Assembly: GCA_030614785.1 (NCBI GenBank)
Contig: JAUWTJ010000042.1
Coordinates: 1 to 35,411, forward strand
From: Alphaproteobacteria bacterium
GTDB lineage: Bacteria; Pseudomonadota; Alphaproteobacteria; M2410
DNA length: 35,411 bases
Direction of reading: 5' to 3'
The notes under the pieces: model-generated
Database searches by the model: none
Seen by the model: only the letters and a program-made list of their open reading frames with translations
What the model was told of the DNA's origin: nothing
Translations under genes and position numbers: made by a program
Shown here: positions 1-8,717 of the stretch, one piece after another
How the letters are laid out: every line of letters starts with the position of its first letter
Position numbering within the stretch: the first letter of the stretch is position 1

Positions 1-132
1 TCGGAGCCGGTGCAAACCGAAGAATCAACGGAAGTTTTTGGTAGAGACCCCGATGGCAATCTGTTTAGTCTGATTGAGCCAGCGCCGGGTTCAACGAACT
101 CAATTGCTGCACTAAAAGGTCGCCACAGATAG
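1..132 (+). CDS. VOC (glyoxalase/bleomycin-resistance) family protein, C-terminal end only
   Basis: The first 43 codons of the window are open in frame 1 and end at TAG 130-132. They contain RDPDGNLFSLIEP, which matches the last beta strand of vicinal-oxygen-chelate proteins, where a DPDGN turn precedes a strand carrying the metal-binding Glu (here probably the E of LIEP). The start and most of the protein lie before the window, so neither substrate nor subfamily can be read. The next gene lies 81 bases downstream on the same strand, so co-transcription is possible. The family assignment rests on one short motif. Confidence 0.6.
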   Translation, partial: SEPVQTEESTEVFGRDPDGNLFSLIEPAPGSTNSIAALKGRHR

Positions 133-213
133 TTGATATTGTCAGCAACCGTCCTTAGAACAAATTCAATAAAGCTTAATCTTCATTGAGCAAATAAATC
201 AGGGAGAAGACTT

Positions 214-1296
214 ATGGCGCCAATACCACAAGGCGGAACAGTTGCCGTGACCGGCAGCGCTGGATTTATCGGCGGATGGGTCGTTCGGCAGCTTTTGGAC
301 AAGGGCTACAGGGTACGCGCCTGCGTGCGGGACGCAAACGACGCAAAGAAAACGGCCTTTCTCAAGGCCATGCCGGGCTATGCCTCCGGTCGTTTGACAC
401 TTCATTCGGCAGACCTCGATGAGGCTGGCTGCTTTGATGAGATCTTCAAGGGCTGCCAGGGCGTTGCGCACCTGTCCCATGTCTCCACCTATGATGACAT
501 GGACTACGTCAAAATGGTCTGTGATCACGTCATCAACAGCATCAACATGTCGGAAACCGTAAACCGCGTCGTTGTGACGTCCAGTATTGCTGCCGTGATC
601 TCCGAACAGGATATGCAGGAGCTTGTCCGGCGGCCGGTCCTTTACGAAGACCGCTATCCTGATGAACAAAATCCCAAACGCCTGGCGGCGCGTGGCCAGG
701 GCTATTCCATGGGCAAGGTCCTCGCAGAACGCGCCTTTGCTGACGCTGCCGAGGCAAGTGGCCGCTGGGACGCCATCACCTGTTGTCCCGGAGATAATGT
801 CGGTCCTATTCAGGCGCCACACCAAAAGGATTTTGGCCCCTGGCAACACAACATCGAGACCATGATGCTGGGCGAGTATACACAAAACGTGATCGGCGCC
901 TATCGAGCATGGTATACCGTTGATGTGCGTGACACGGCGGAGGCACATATTCGTATGCTCGAAAGTGTCGGAGTTGAAAACGGTGAGCGTTTCATTGCCT
1001 GGTCGACAGAGACACGCAACGTGGAAGACGTCTGCGCCAGCATTGACCGCCTTCTTCCTGAACTGGGGTTCGCCGGCGCGACACTTGTTGATCCGTTTCC
1101 GGAGAAAATTCAGGCAAGGGAAGCCGAATTCAGGGCCATCTGGGGCGGCTGCGAATTGCGCAATGACCGTATCCGGGCAGCCCTCGGCATGGAGTTTCGC
1201 ACGCTCGATGTTTCCATTCGCGACTGTGTGGAATCTCTGTTGTCGGTGGCAAAGGTCAAGCCTGTGCTCAAACCGGGGTTTGAGCTGCGAACCTGA
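214..1296 (+). CDS. NAD(P)-dependent epimerase/dehydratase (extended SDR, dihydroflavonol-reductase-like)
   Basis: This 360-residue protein has the extended short-chain dehydrogenase layout. A Rossmann dinucleotide site lies near the N-terminus (VTGSAGFIGGWVV, about residues 12-24), followed by basic residues (RACVRD) at the end of beta 2 that suggest NADP. The catalytic Tyr-Lys pair is in YSMGK near residue 166, and TSS precedes it as the catalytic Ser strand. Length and motif spacing fit dihydroflavonol-4-reductase or cinnamoyl-CoA-reductase-like enzymes, which reduce a carbonyl or epimerise a sugar; the substrate cannot be told. The ATG at 214 has AGGGAGAAGA just upstream as ribosome site. 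Its neighbours, a VOC protein and two dead enzymes, suggest a decaying catabolic cluster. Confidence 0.85.
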   Translation: MAPIPQGGTVAVTGSAGFIGGWVVRQLLDKGYRVRACVRDANDAKKTAFLKAMPGYASGRLTLHSADLDEAGCFDEIFKGCQGVAHLSHVSTYDDMDYVKMVCDHVINSINMSETVNRVVVTSSIAAVISEQDMQELVRRPVLYEDRYPDEQNPKRLAARGQGYSMGKVLAERAFADAAEASGRWDAITCCPGDNVGPIQAPHQKDFGPWQHNIETMMLGEYTQNVIGAYRAWYTVDVRDTAEAHIRMLESVGVENGERFIAWSTETRNVEDVCASIDRLLPELGFAGATLVDPFPEKIQAREAEFRAIWGGCELRNDRIRAALGMEFRTLDVSIRDCVESLLSVAKVKPVLKPGFELRT

Positions 1297-1424
1297 TAAT
1301 TGCAAGCGTTGCCCCCTGATATTTGCGAGCGCTGCTCGATGTCAACATAATCTGCCTGTTAATGATTTGTCAGACATCAGTAGCGCTTGCCATTTGCATC
1401 TGATGGGCGGGCACTCTGATTGCG

Positions 1425-1895
1425 CTACTTGCCTTTAGCACTCTTTTTGTTTTGCCCAATATTCGCATCACGAATCTCTTCCGGCGTTTCCTTTCTCCTG
1501 GTGTTGTTTTCCAGTTCCGGCGGGACATACCAGTGCACCTTGTCACCATGGTAGGCGTTCCAGACAGCCTCTGCGACTTCACAAGGCGCTATGGTCCTGG
1601 AGGCGTCTGTTCTGTCTGCATTCCTTTTGGGTGTCTTTTCAAAAGTCGAAACCGCCTTGCCGTCAACGTATCTGTTGCTTCGCCACAAGGGCGTGTCGAT
1701 AATTCCCGGCAGCACATCCGAGGCTCGGGAGCCAAACCGCGCCAGTTCAACGCTCATCGCCTGGGTAAAGCCCTTCACAGCAAATTTTGTGGCACTATAA
1801 ACGGCCATTCCTGCTGTGCCAAAGATGGCCGCAGACGATGATGTGGTAAAGCACAGAGAGTTCTCTTCCTTGTGAAAGCTCTGTTTGACATCGGG
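1425..1895 (-). pseudogene. Short-chain dehydrogenase/reductase remnant, C-terminal half
   Basis: The reverse strand is open from 1895 to TAG 1427-1425. It encodes the catalytic half of a classical SDR: a Ser-containing strand (FTTSSSAAIFGTAG), the YSATK active-site pair and the following helix (FAVKGFTQAMSVEL), then PGIIDTPLW and a C-terminal tail. The Rossmann half with the TGxxxGIG motif is missing. An in-frame TGA lies at 1898-1896 and no continuation is recognisable beyond it. From the internal Met at 1808 a 127-residue product could be made, but it would lack the cofactor site. I read it as a gene decapitated by deletion. It faces the neighbouring hydrolase remnant head to head. Confidence 0.75.
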
Positions 1896-2032
1896 TCAAT
1901 TAAACTGGCGACGCTTAATGTCCGGGCAGCATGATTGTAATTGCGCAATTTGTCACAATGGAATTGATTAAGTCACGATTGGTATCAAACTCAAAACATT
2001 CAGTTTGGCAAACTTCAGAAAGAGAGCAGACC

Positions 2033-2266
2033 GTGGAAGATGTGTGGGACCGAGTAGAGCACTGCTATACCGACAATGACGGCACGAGAATTCACTATGT
2101 GACCCTTGGGGAAGGAGAGCCAATTGTCTTCGTCCAGGGATTTCCCGATTTCTGGTATTCGTGGCGCCATTAAATGAAAGCACTGGCACCCCGCTTTAAA
2201 GTCATTGCAATCGACATGCGCGGCTATAATTTGAGCGATCAGCCGGAGGGGATCAAAGACACTTGA
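2033..2266 (+). pseudogene. Alpha/beta hydrolase (epoxide-hydrolase-like) remnant with internal stop
   Basis: A GTG at 2033, preceded by AGAGAG, opens a reading frame whose product begins VEDVWDRVEH and runs through VTLGEGEPIVFVQGFPDF. That is the beta 3 / oxyanion HG-x-P region of soluble epoxide hydrolase-like alpha/beta hydrolases, here QGFP rather than HGFP. After WYSWRH comes TAA (2171-2173), then the same frame continues MKALAPRFKVIAIDMRGYN and LSDQPEG up to TGA 2264-2266. Relatives read WRHQM here, so the TAA is explained by one CAA or CAG to TAA change. Everything beyond about one third of the protein, including the nucleophile elbow, is absent. An upstream in-frame ATG at 1931 exists but adds unrelated residues. 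Confidence 0.8.
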
Positions 2267-2321
2267 GTGAAAATCGAAGCGTTGGTTTGGCGGGTTGCCG
2301 ATGGCCCTGTTCCCACGCCAC

Positions 2322-2351
2322 AAAAAAAAGGCGGCTCCCGGAGGAACCACC
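2322..2351 (-). terminator. Rho-independent terminator of ahcY
   Basis: On the reverse strand, 24 bases after the ahcY stop codon, the arms GGUGGUUCC and GGAGCCGCC form nine pairs (two G-U) around a UCCG loop and are followed by eight U residues. This is a textbook intrinsic terminator and closes the ahcY transcript. Confidence 0.9.
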
Positions 2352-2375
2352 TTAAACTTTGTACGCTGACTAAAA

Positions 2376-3689
2376 CTAGTAGCGATAGTGATCAGGCTTG
2401 AACGGGCCTTCTTGCGCCACGTCGATATAGGCCGCCTGCTCTTCGGAGAGAACAGTAAGCGTGGCGCCAAGCTTGGCCAGATGAAGCTGGGCAACCTTTT
2501 CATCGAGATGTTTTGGCAACACATAGACCTGGTTTTTGTAGTTGGCGTGGTTCTTCCACAGCTCGATTTGCGCCAGCACCTGATTGGTAAAACTGGCACT
2601 CATCACAAAGCTCGGGTGGCCGGTTCCGCAACCAAGATTGACCAGACGCCCTTCAGCGAGAAGGATCATCCGCTTGCCATCGGGGAAAAGGATTTCGTCG
2701 ACCTGCGGCTTGACATTTTGCCATTCAAAATTGCGCAGCGCAGCAACCTGAATTTCACTGTCGAAATGACCGATGTTGCAAACAATCGCCCGGTCCTTCA
2801 TGGCGCGCATGTGATCAATGGTGATGATGTCCTTGTTACCGGTACAGGTGACAAAAATATCGCCGCGCGGGGCAGCGTCTTCCATGGTGACAACTTCGTA
2901 GCCTTGCATCGCAGCCTGCAGTGCGCAAATCGGATCAATTTCTGTCACCAGAACGCGGGCGCCCTGAGAGCGCAGGCTTTCCGCCGAGCCCTTGCCAACA
3001 TCGCCAAAACCGCCGACAACAGCAATCTTGCCGGCCAGCATCACATCGGTTGCCCGCTTGATGCCGTCGACAAGGCTTTCACGGCAGCCATAAAGATTGT
3101 CGAACTTCGACTTGGTGACACTGTCATTGACATTGATCGCCGGGATCTTCAGCTTGCCGGCCTTGGCCATTTCATAGAGCCGCAGAACACCGGTGGTGGT
3201 TTCTTCGGAAACACCGACGCAATCGTCAAGGTATCCGGCAAAACGCTCTTCATGCATCATCGTGGTCAGGTCGCCGCCGTCATCGAGCAGGATGTTTGGA
3301 CGCCAGCCATCAGGACCTTCGATGGTCTGTTCAATGCACCAGGCCGATTCTTCTTCGGTTTGACCCTTCCAGGCAAAAACCGCGATACCCTGGTCAGCAA
3401 TCGCTGCAGCGGCGTGATCCTGGGTCGAGAAGATATTGCACGACGACCAGCGGATTTCAGCACCGAGCGCAATCAGCGTCTCGATGAGAACAGCGGTCTG
3501 AATGGTCATGTGGAGACACCCGGCAACCCGCGCGCCCTTAAGCGGCTGCTCGGCACCAAATTCATCACGGATCGACATCAGACCCGGCATTTCGGTTTCC
3601 GCAATGCGGATTTCCTTGTGGCCCCACTCTGCAAGGCTCATATCGGCGACCTTGAAGTCTCCGGTGTCTTTTACTGCCGCTTGGCTCAT
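2376..3689 (-). CDS. ahcY: Adenosylhomocysteinase
   Basis: S-adenosylhomocysteine hydrolase splits SAH into adenosine and homocysteine, removing the inhibitory by-product of methyl transfer. The 437-residue protein carries the family hallmarks in order: [20 protein letters not shown] (substrate-binding His and Thr), [32 protein letters not shown] with the catalytic Lys, the NAD site GGFGDVGKG at about residues 226-234, NIGHFDSEI, and a C-terminal KPDHYRY. That C-terminal Lys-Tyr pair reaches into the NAD site of the neighbouring subunit in known structures. An ATG at 3689 follows AGGGAGAATG. Upstream lies a promoter with a perfect palindrome over its -10 box; downstream is a strong terminator, so it is probably a single-gene unit beside the PTS block. 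Confidence 0.98.
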   Translation of the reverse strand: MSQAAVKDTGDFKVADMSLAEWGHKEIRIAETEMPGLMSIRDEFGAEQPLKGARVAGCLHMTIQTAVLIETLIALGAEIRWSSCNIFSTQDHAAAAIADQGIAVFAWKGQTEEESAWCIEQTIEGPDGWRPNILLDDGGDLTTMMHEERFAGYLDDCVGVSEETTTGVLRLYEMAKAGKLKIPAINVNDSVTKSKFDNLYGCRESLVDGIKRATDVMLAGKIAVVGGFGDVGKGSAESLRSQGARVLVTEIDPICALQAAMQGYEVVTMEDAAPRGDIFVTCTGNKDIITIDHMRAMKDRAIVCNIGHFDSEIQVAALRNFEWQNVKPQVDEILFPDGKRMILLAEGRLVNLGCGTGHPSFVMSASFTNQVLAQIELWKNHANYKNQVYVLPKHLDEKVAQLHLAKLGATLTVLSEEQAAYIDVAQEGPFKPDHYRY

Positions 3690-3799
3690 CTTTCATTCTC
3701 CCTGAAACCGTTTATCTCTATCGGTCTCTAAAATAGCGCGTTCACATGTCAAGGCCAGCCCGGGCGCAAAAATCCGTCACCTCAGGCTGAAACCCAATG

Positions 3800-3840
3800 A
3801 TATAAAGAGATCTTTATATGTTTAAATGATTACATGTCAA
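3800..3840 (-). promoter_or_regulatory. ahcY promoter with palindromic operator (SahR-type candidate)
   Basis: Reading toward ahcY, TTGACA (3840-3835) and TATAAA (3818-3813) are separated by 16 bases, a good sigma-70-like promoter. A perfect inverted repeat, arms ATATAAAGA and TCTTTATAT around two bases (3800-3819), lies exactly over the -10 box. A repressor bound there would block transcription. From memory, a similar ATAAAGAtatCTTTAT palindrome precedes SAM-cycle genes of Alphaproteobacteria and is ascribed to the ArsR-family regulator SahR; that identification is inference. A second TTGACATG sits about 90 bases nearer the gene (around 3747-3754) and could be another promoter. Confidence 0.7.
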
Positions 3841-3869
3841 GAGGATTGAAAAATCCTTAACCCTGTGTT

Positions 3870-5648
3870 TCACCCGAGCGCCATTTCGTTGAAATCGGCC
3901 AGAATCACACTGATCCGGGCCCGGTCCGACTGGCTCATGATCGCCTCCGCGCAGCGTTTCGCTGCACCGCTGTCGAGGCTGCGGATCCGGCCCTTGACCC
4001 GCGGCAAGGCTGAGGCACTCATCGAAAGCTCCTCAATCCCCAACCCCAGAAGCAGGGGCACAATGCGCGCGTCCCCGGCCATCTCACCGCAGACATTGAC
4101 CGGAATACCGGCCGCCGCCCCGGCATTCACGGTAAACTGGATCAGCCGCAGCACTGCCGGGTGCAGCGGATCATAAAGCGTTGCCACCTGATCATTGGCC
4201 CGGTCGATGGCCAGCGTGTACATCGTCAGATCATTGGTCCCGATGGAAAAGAAATCCGCCACCCGTCCCAGCGCATCAGCTGCAAGCGCTGCGGCCGGAA
4301 CCTCGATCATGACACCGATCGGCGGCAGGGGACGCTCTTCAAGACGACCTGAGGCAACCAGCGCCACGCGGATCTCCTCAATCAGACGCCGCACTACCTT
4401 GACCTCCTCCACATTGGAAATCATCGGCAGCAAAATGCGAATGGGGCCAAGCGCACTAACGCGTAAAATGGCGGCGACCTGTGTTGCAAACAGATCCCTG
4501 TGCCGCAGGGAAAACCGGATAGCCCTCAGGCCAAGTGCCGGATTGGCACTGTCGTCGCCATAGTCCGCTTCGAAAACATCGGCAAACTTCTCGCCGCCGA
4601 TATCAAGCGTTCGAATGGTCACCGGCTTGCCGCCCATAGCATTGACAATGGCGGCGAGGGCTTCGAATTGCTCGTCCTCGCTCGGCAAGGTCTCCCGGTT
4701 CATAAACATGAATTCAGTCCGAACCAGCCCGATACCCTCCGCACCGTGAGCATCAGCCAGACCCACCTCAACAGGAAGTTCAATATTCGCCTTGAGAGAA
4801 ATTCGGGTCCCGTCACGGGTCAGCGCCGGAAGCTCTCGCAAGCGCGCGAGGCTCTGTTCATTTTCCACTTGCCTTGCATGGCGCGCTCGATACTCGGCAA
4901 TCTCGGCATCCGTCGGCCTGAAAATAATGCGGCCCTCGGTGCCATCGAGAATCGCCAGATCGCCGCGCCGTGCCGCCTTCAACAGACCGCTCACCCCCAG
5001 AACCGCCGGGATGCCCAGAGAGCGCGCCATAATCGCCGTATGGCCCTCCGCCCCGCCAAGGATCGTCGCAAAACCGCCAACCAAAGCCGGATCCATCAGG
5101 GCCGCATCAGACGGCGTAATCTCATCGGCAACAATAATACTGCCCTTGGGAACACCGCCATAACGCGGCATCGGGGCCTGCACGAGATTGCGAATGAGCC
5201 GGGTTCCGACTTCCTGAATATCGTCGATCCGGCCTGCCAGATAGACATCTGTAATGGCCCGGTATTGCCCGGCGATTTCCGCGATACCGTCCTCAACCGC
5301 CGCCTCTGCATTGAGGCCTTCGTCAATGCGCGCCTCGATGCCGCGGACCAGCCTTGAGCCGGACAACATTTGGCTGTGCGCGTCGAGCAGATCACCGACC
5401 TCCTCGGCCACGCTCCCGGCCTTTGCCGCAATCTCCTGTCTGAGCAGCGCAATCTGTTCAAGCGCGCCCGCCACCGCAGCGGAAAACCGCTGCAACTCAT
5501 CGGCACGTTTTGTTCTGGAAATTTCATAGCGCGGGATGTGAAGCCTGCCCGGCGCAACAGGAAAAACCGGGCCGATCACAATCCCGGGTGCCGCGCCGAT
5601 CCCTTCACAGATCACGGGGGATTTGTCCGAGGGTCTAGTCTTCATCAA
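3870..5648 (-). CDS. ptsP: Phosphoenolpyruvate-protein phosphotransferase (PTS enzyme I), no GAF domain
   Basis: Enzyme I takes phosphate from PEP and passes it to HPr. The 592-residue protein has the N-terminal HPr-binding/phosphohistidine region, with the active His in GGAEGHTAIMARSLGIPAVLG (about His203), then the PEP-binding TIM barrel with EGIGLVRTEFMFMNR, IRTLDIGGEKF, the metal-binding GVMIEVPAA, FFSIGTNDLTMYTLAIDR and the catalytic Cys region VCGEMAGD. There is no N-terminal GAF domain, so by structure it is a plain EI rather than EI-Ntr, although ptsP is the symbol usually attached in this class. The ATG at 5648 overlaps the end of ptsH by 14 bases, implying coupled translation. It is the last gene of the chvI-to-ptsP block. 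Confidence 0.95.
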   Translation of the reverse strand: MMKTRPSDKSPVICEGIGAAPGIVIGPVFPVAPGRLHIPRYEISRTKRADELQRFSAAVAGALEQIALLRQEIAAKAGSVAEEVGDLLDAHSQMLSGSRLVRGIEARIDEGLNAEAAVEDGIAEIAGQYRAITDVYLAGRIDDIQEVGTRLIRNLVQAPMPRYGGVPKGSIIVADEITPSDAALMDPALVGGFATILGGAEGHTAIMARSLGIPAVLGVSGLLKAARRGDLAILDGTEGRIIFRPTDAEIAEYRARHARQVENEQSLARLRELPALTRDGTRISLKANIELPVEVGLADAHGAEGIGLVRTEFMFMNRETLPSEDEQFEALAAIVNAMGGKPVTIRTLDIGGEKFADVFEADYGDDSANPALGLRAIRFSLRHRDLFATQVAAILRVSALGPIRILLPMISNVEEVKVVRRLIEEIRVALVASGRLEERPLPPIGVMIEVPAAALAADALGRVADFFSIGTNDLTMYTLAIDRANDQVATLYDPLHPAVLRLIQFTVNAGAAAGIPVNVCGEMAGDARIVPLLLGLGIEELSMSASALPRVKGRIRSLDSGAAKRCAEAIMSQSDRARISVILADFNEMALG

Positions 5649-5928
5649 ATTTCGCCTCGATCAATTCAACAATCGCTTCAAGGGCCTCGCTCGCTTGCGG
5701 CCCGCTGGCGGTTATCGAGATGGAGGACCCTTTCGCAGCGGCGAGCATCATCAGCCCCATGATCGACGTACCGACAACGTTCATCCCGTCACGCGAGACG
5801 ATCAACTCGGCATCAAAGTCTGCGGCGCGCTTGACAAATTTGGCGGATGCGCGCGCGTGCAGACCACGTTGATTGGCGATCTTGACCTCACGGGACAGTG
5901 CCACGCCTTCGTCCTCATCAGCACTCAC
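5635..5928 (-). CDS. ptsH: Phosphocarrier protein HPr
   Basis: This is a 97-residue HPr. It carries the phosphoacceptor His in QRGLHARASAKFV (His24) and the HprK target Ser in VGTSIMGLMML (Ser55), exactly the 31-residue spacing of His15 and Ser46 in classical HPr. The roughly ten extra N-terminal residues are acidic. HPr receives phosphate from EI and gives it to EIIA; phosphorylation of the Ser by HprK slows that flow. It sits 31 bases downstream of the EIIA gene and overlaps the EI gene, so one mRNA supplies the whole chain. Confidence 0.96.
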   Translation of the reverse strand: MSADEDEGVALSREVKIANQRGLHARASAKFVKRAADFDAELIVSRDGMNVVGTSIMGLMMLAAAKGSSISITASGPQASEALEAIVELIEAKFDED

Positions 5929-5959
5929 GCTGTGGTTCCCTGTTTTGTATCACCGGCGT

Positions 5960-6367
5960 CTATTGATCATCGCCGGAAAGAACATTCGAGGCAACATTGA
6001 TATACTTGCGCCCGGACTCTTGTGCCTGATCAACAGCGCTTTTGAGATCATTGTCGCCGCGCACCGATGCCAGCTTGATCAGCATGGGCAGATTGATACC
6101 CGCGATCACTTCGACATTGGCGTTGTCCATAATAGAAATCGCCAGATTGGACGGCGTCCCGCCAAACATATCCGTAAGCAGAATAACGCCGTTACCATCA
6201 TCGACCGTGGCAACTGCGCTCAGAATTTCCTTGCGGCGTTGCTCCATATCATCATCTGGCCCGATACACACCGCAACGGTGGCCGACTGCGGCCCGACCA
6301 CATGCTCTGTCGCGGCAATAAATTCTTTGGCCAACAGGCCGTGTGTCACAAGCACCAATCCAATCAT
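5960..6367 (-). CDS. manX: PTS EIIA component, mannose/fructose (EIIA-Man) family
   Basis: The 135-residue cytosolic EIIA-Man domain starts MIGLVLVTHGLLAKEF, with the phosphorylated His at position 9, and has the conserved VILLTDMFGGTPSNLA loop and an ANVEVIAGINLPML strand. No EIIB, EIIC or EIID is encoded anywhere in the window, so the domain cannot be driving sugar import from this locus. In related Alphaproteobacteria such soluble EIIA proteins are the output of a regulatory PTS. It lies between hprK (86 bases upstream) and ptsH (31 bases downstream), same strand. Confidence 0.94.
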   Translation of the reverse strand: MIGLVLVTHGLLAKEFIAATEHVVGPQSATVAVCIGPDDDMEQRRKEILSAVATVDDGNGVILLTDMFGGTPSNLAISIMDNANVEVIAGINLPMLIKLASVRGDNDLKSAVDQAQESGRKYINVASNVLSGDDQ

Positions 6368-6453
6368 AGTCTCAACACCAATTCATTGATCCGGCCAACC
6401 AGGCGTCGCCGCACGCTTAAAGACAAGCTTCGCCTGTTTTCAGGAGTTCTTTC

Positions 6454-6888
6454 CTATCCCAGAAGGGAGCCAAGCGCCACTTTTACTTTTTGCGGCGCAG
6501 AGGCTTCAAACGCAAAAAGGTCAAGCACCGGCAGGTCCAGACCGAGGATGTTTTCCATTTTCGCATCCGGTAATCTGGGAACATCTTCAAGGGGAACCAG
6601 ATTGACAATCAGGGCCAGAGGCACCCGCGCCCGGGCCGGCATCGGCACCACCCCGACACCCCGAACCTCAAGCAAACCGGCAATCGCGGCTGGCGCCGAG
6701 GCATGGACAAGACCGCCCGACAGCACCAGCTGGATCTGATCATCGGCCACCAGCACGGCGCCGCCGTCAATCAACCGCAAGGCGAGATCGGACTTGCCGG
6801 AGCCGGACTTGCCGCGCAGCACCACACCCCAGCCATCCAGGGCAACAACCGTGCCGTACATCAGCGCACCGCCGGAAACCTCACTCAT
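6454..6888 (-). CDS. hprK: HPr kinase/phosphorylase, short alphaproteobacterial form
   Basis: The 144-residue protein corresponds to the C-terminal catalytic domain only of the roughly 310-residue Gram-positive enzyme, which is the normal size in Alphaproteobacteria. It shows the P-loop GKSGSGKSDLAL (about residues 26-37), the ADDQ catalytic segment and the LEVRGVGV signature. It phosphorylates the regulatory Ser of HPr with ATP and can reverse the reaction. Its ATG at 6888 overlaps the chvG stop by four bases (ATGA), so translation is coupled to the sensor kinase. That ties PTS phosphorylation to the ChvG/ChvI signal at the level of expression. Confidence 0.95.
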   Translation of the reverse strand: MSEVSGGALMYGTVVALDGWGVVLRGKSGSGKSDLALRLIDGGAVLVADDQIQLVLSGGLVHASAPAAIAGLLEVRGVGVVPMPARARVPLALIVNLVPLEDVPRLPDAKMENILGLDLPVLDLFAFEASAPQKVKVALGSLLG

Positions 6889-8717
6889 ATCCGGCCTCCC
6901 CTGGAACCCTTGCCGGAGGCCCCTTCACTGCCTTTGCGCACCGGGAGAATAACAACAAACCTGGCGCCCGCGATCTCGCCATCAACTGTGCCCGCGCGGT
7001 TCTCGGCCCAGATCTTGCCATCCAGCATCTCGACAATCTGCCGCGAGATTGACAGGCCCAAACCTGAGTTCGTGCCGAATTCATCCTGCTCGGGTCGCTC
7101 CGTGTAGAAACGTTCGAAGATGTTTTCAAGATTGTCTTCCGGGATGCCAGGACCCATATCCTCGACCACGACGCACACCACATCCTGACCTTGATAGAGG
7201 CGGCGAAACAACGTGACCTCAATCATGTCTCCGGCGGCAGAGAACGACACCGCATTGTTAATGAGATTGCGAAACACCTGCCCGAGACGGCCTTCAAGAC
7301 CGTTGACCACAAAACTGCGATCCGGGGCATCGCGGTCGCGCGCCACCGTGAGCTTGACGTGCGGGGCGCCCTCACGGCGCGTTGCCTCATAGACCTGATG
7401 CAGACCCTCAAGGAAGGGCGCCATATCGAGCGGCTCTGTGGCTTCGCGCACCAGCTCCGCATCAAGTCGCGAGGCGTCGGAAATGTCGCTGATCAGGCGA
7501 TCAAGCCGCCCGACATCCTGAACGATCAGCGCCAGCAATTTTTCCTTCGCCGCATCGTCCTTGACCAGTTCAAGGGTTTCCACCGCGCTGCGGATCGAGG
7601 TCAGCGGGTTCTTGATCTCATGCGCAACGTCGGCGGCAAAACTCTCAATGGCTTCAATCCTGGTATAAAGCGCCCGGATCATGCGTCGGAATGACAGGGA
7701 AAGATCGCCAATCTCATCATTGCGAATGGAAAAGTCAGGCATTTCCACCCGGGCAAAGTTCGTTCCCGTGACCGCTTCGTCGGCGGTTTGCGCCAGACGC
7801 TTGATCGGCCGCACAATATAGACAGAAAAAGCAAGTGACAGAAACACCGTGCCCAGCAAGCCGTAGCCAACCAGCGTGAGGGTCTGAAGACGGCTCTCGC
7901 GGATCATCTGATCAATATCGTCGCCTTCTGCGGTGACTAGCAGAACCCCGAGAACAATCTTGAACCGCCGGATCGGCACGGCAACAGAGACCACCAGATC
8001 GCCTTCAGAATTCTGTCGGCGCGCCGTCGCCGTCTCGCCTTCCAGCGCCCTGGTAACCTCTTCAAAGTCCGTACCCGGCTGATTGGCATATTCGCGGTAC
8101 TGCGGCAGGTTCGACGAAAAGAACAGTTTGACCCACAGGTCATAGACCCCTTCCAGCGGGGAGAACCACCCGCCGTCTTCATCGCCTTGTCCGATCGGCG
8201 CGAGATCGAAGCTTTCGACCTGACCGGCGCCGAGCAGTTTGGAATCTGAAAGCAAACGCCCGCTTTGCGTATAGAGCCGCGCCCGCACATCCGTCGGCGA
8301 GACCATGATGCGCATCATACGGTCGGCCTTCTCCGGCATGATGTCTGTGCTCTCCTCATCGACCACCGTTTCGCTGGCAAACGAGCGCCCGATCAGCTCC
8401 GCCTGAATTTGCATCGCGTCGATCCGGCCCTGCACCAGCTGCTCACGCGATTTGTCGGTGATGAGAAAGACCGCAATGATGACCACAATGAAGAACAGAT
8501 TGAGGGTGATCACCCGCGCCCCGAGCCGGGAAAAAACATGCGGCAGGGACCGGCCGGGCAGCCTCGCGCTGAGCGCAGCAAGACTTGAAGGCACAGGCGC
8601 TGGCGGGATAGCGCTTGAAGATCCTGGCCTTTGCGGCTCATGCGAGGTGCCCGCGTCATCAATCATCGCAGCCCGCTCCTGTCTGGATGACCCCGGAGGC
8701 GGACCCCTGGCGCTCAA
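6885..8717 (-). CDS. chvG: Envelope sensor histidine kinase ChvG (ExoS-type)
   Basis: This 610-residue membrane kinase is ordered as follows: a Pro-rich cytosolic N-terminus, TM1 at about 69-87, a periplasmic stimulus-sensing domain to about 275, TM2 near 280-302, HAMP, HisKA with the phosphorylated His in [13 protein letters not shown] (His366), and HATPase with the N box NLINNAV, DMGPGIP and NSGLGLSIS. This is the architecture of ChvG/ExoS, which senses acid or envelope stress in rhizobia and Agrobacterium. Start and stop codons overlap the flanking genes by four bases each (chvI upstream, hprK downstream), the standard arrangement for this operon. The C-terminus is Gly/Arg-rich and shows no further domain. 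Confidence 0.95.
   Translation of the reverse strand: MSARGPPPGSSRQERAAMIDDAGTSHEPQRPGSSSAIPPAPVPSSLAALSARLPGRSLPHVFSRLGARVITLNLFFIVVIIAVFLITDKSREQLVQGRIDAMQIQAELIGRSFASETVVDEESTDIMPEKADRMMRIMVSPTDVRARLYTQSGRLLSDSKLLGAGQVESFDLAPIGQGDEDGGWFSPLEGVYDLWVKLFFSSNLPQYREYANQPGTDFEEVTRALEGETATARRQNSEGDLVVSVAVPIRRFKIVLGVLLVTAEGDDIDQMIRESRLQTLTLVGYGLLGTVFLSLAFSVYIVRPIKRLAQTADEAVTGTNFARVEMPDFSIRNDEIGDLSLSFRRMIRALYTRIEAIESFAADVAHEIKNPLTSIRSAVETLELVKDDAAKEKLLALIVQDVGRLDRLISDISDASRLDAELVREATEPLDMAPFLEGLHQVYEATRREGAPHVKLTVARDRDAPDRSFVVNGLEGRLGQVFRNLINNAVSFSAAGDMIEVTLFRRLYQGQDVVCVVVEDMGPGIPEDNLENIFERFYTERPEQDEFGTNSGLGLSISRQIVEMLDGKIWAENRAGTVDGEIAGARFVVILPVRKGSEGASGKGSRGGRI

Noticed and set aside
199-1305. 368-codon frame antisense to the epimerase
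   Set aside because: The opposite strand has a good ribosome site and all SDR motifs.
2388-3731. Long open frame (447 codons) antisense to ahcY
   Set aside because: ahcY on the other strand has every family motif; the antisense product resembles nothing and is a by-product of GC-rich codon usage.
3690-3799. SAM or SAH riboswitch in the ahcY leader
   Set aside because: I could not find the conserved riboswitch core; the palindromic operator explains regulation better.
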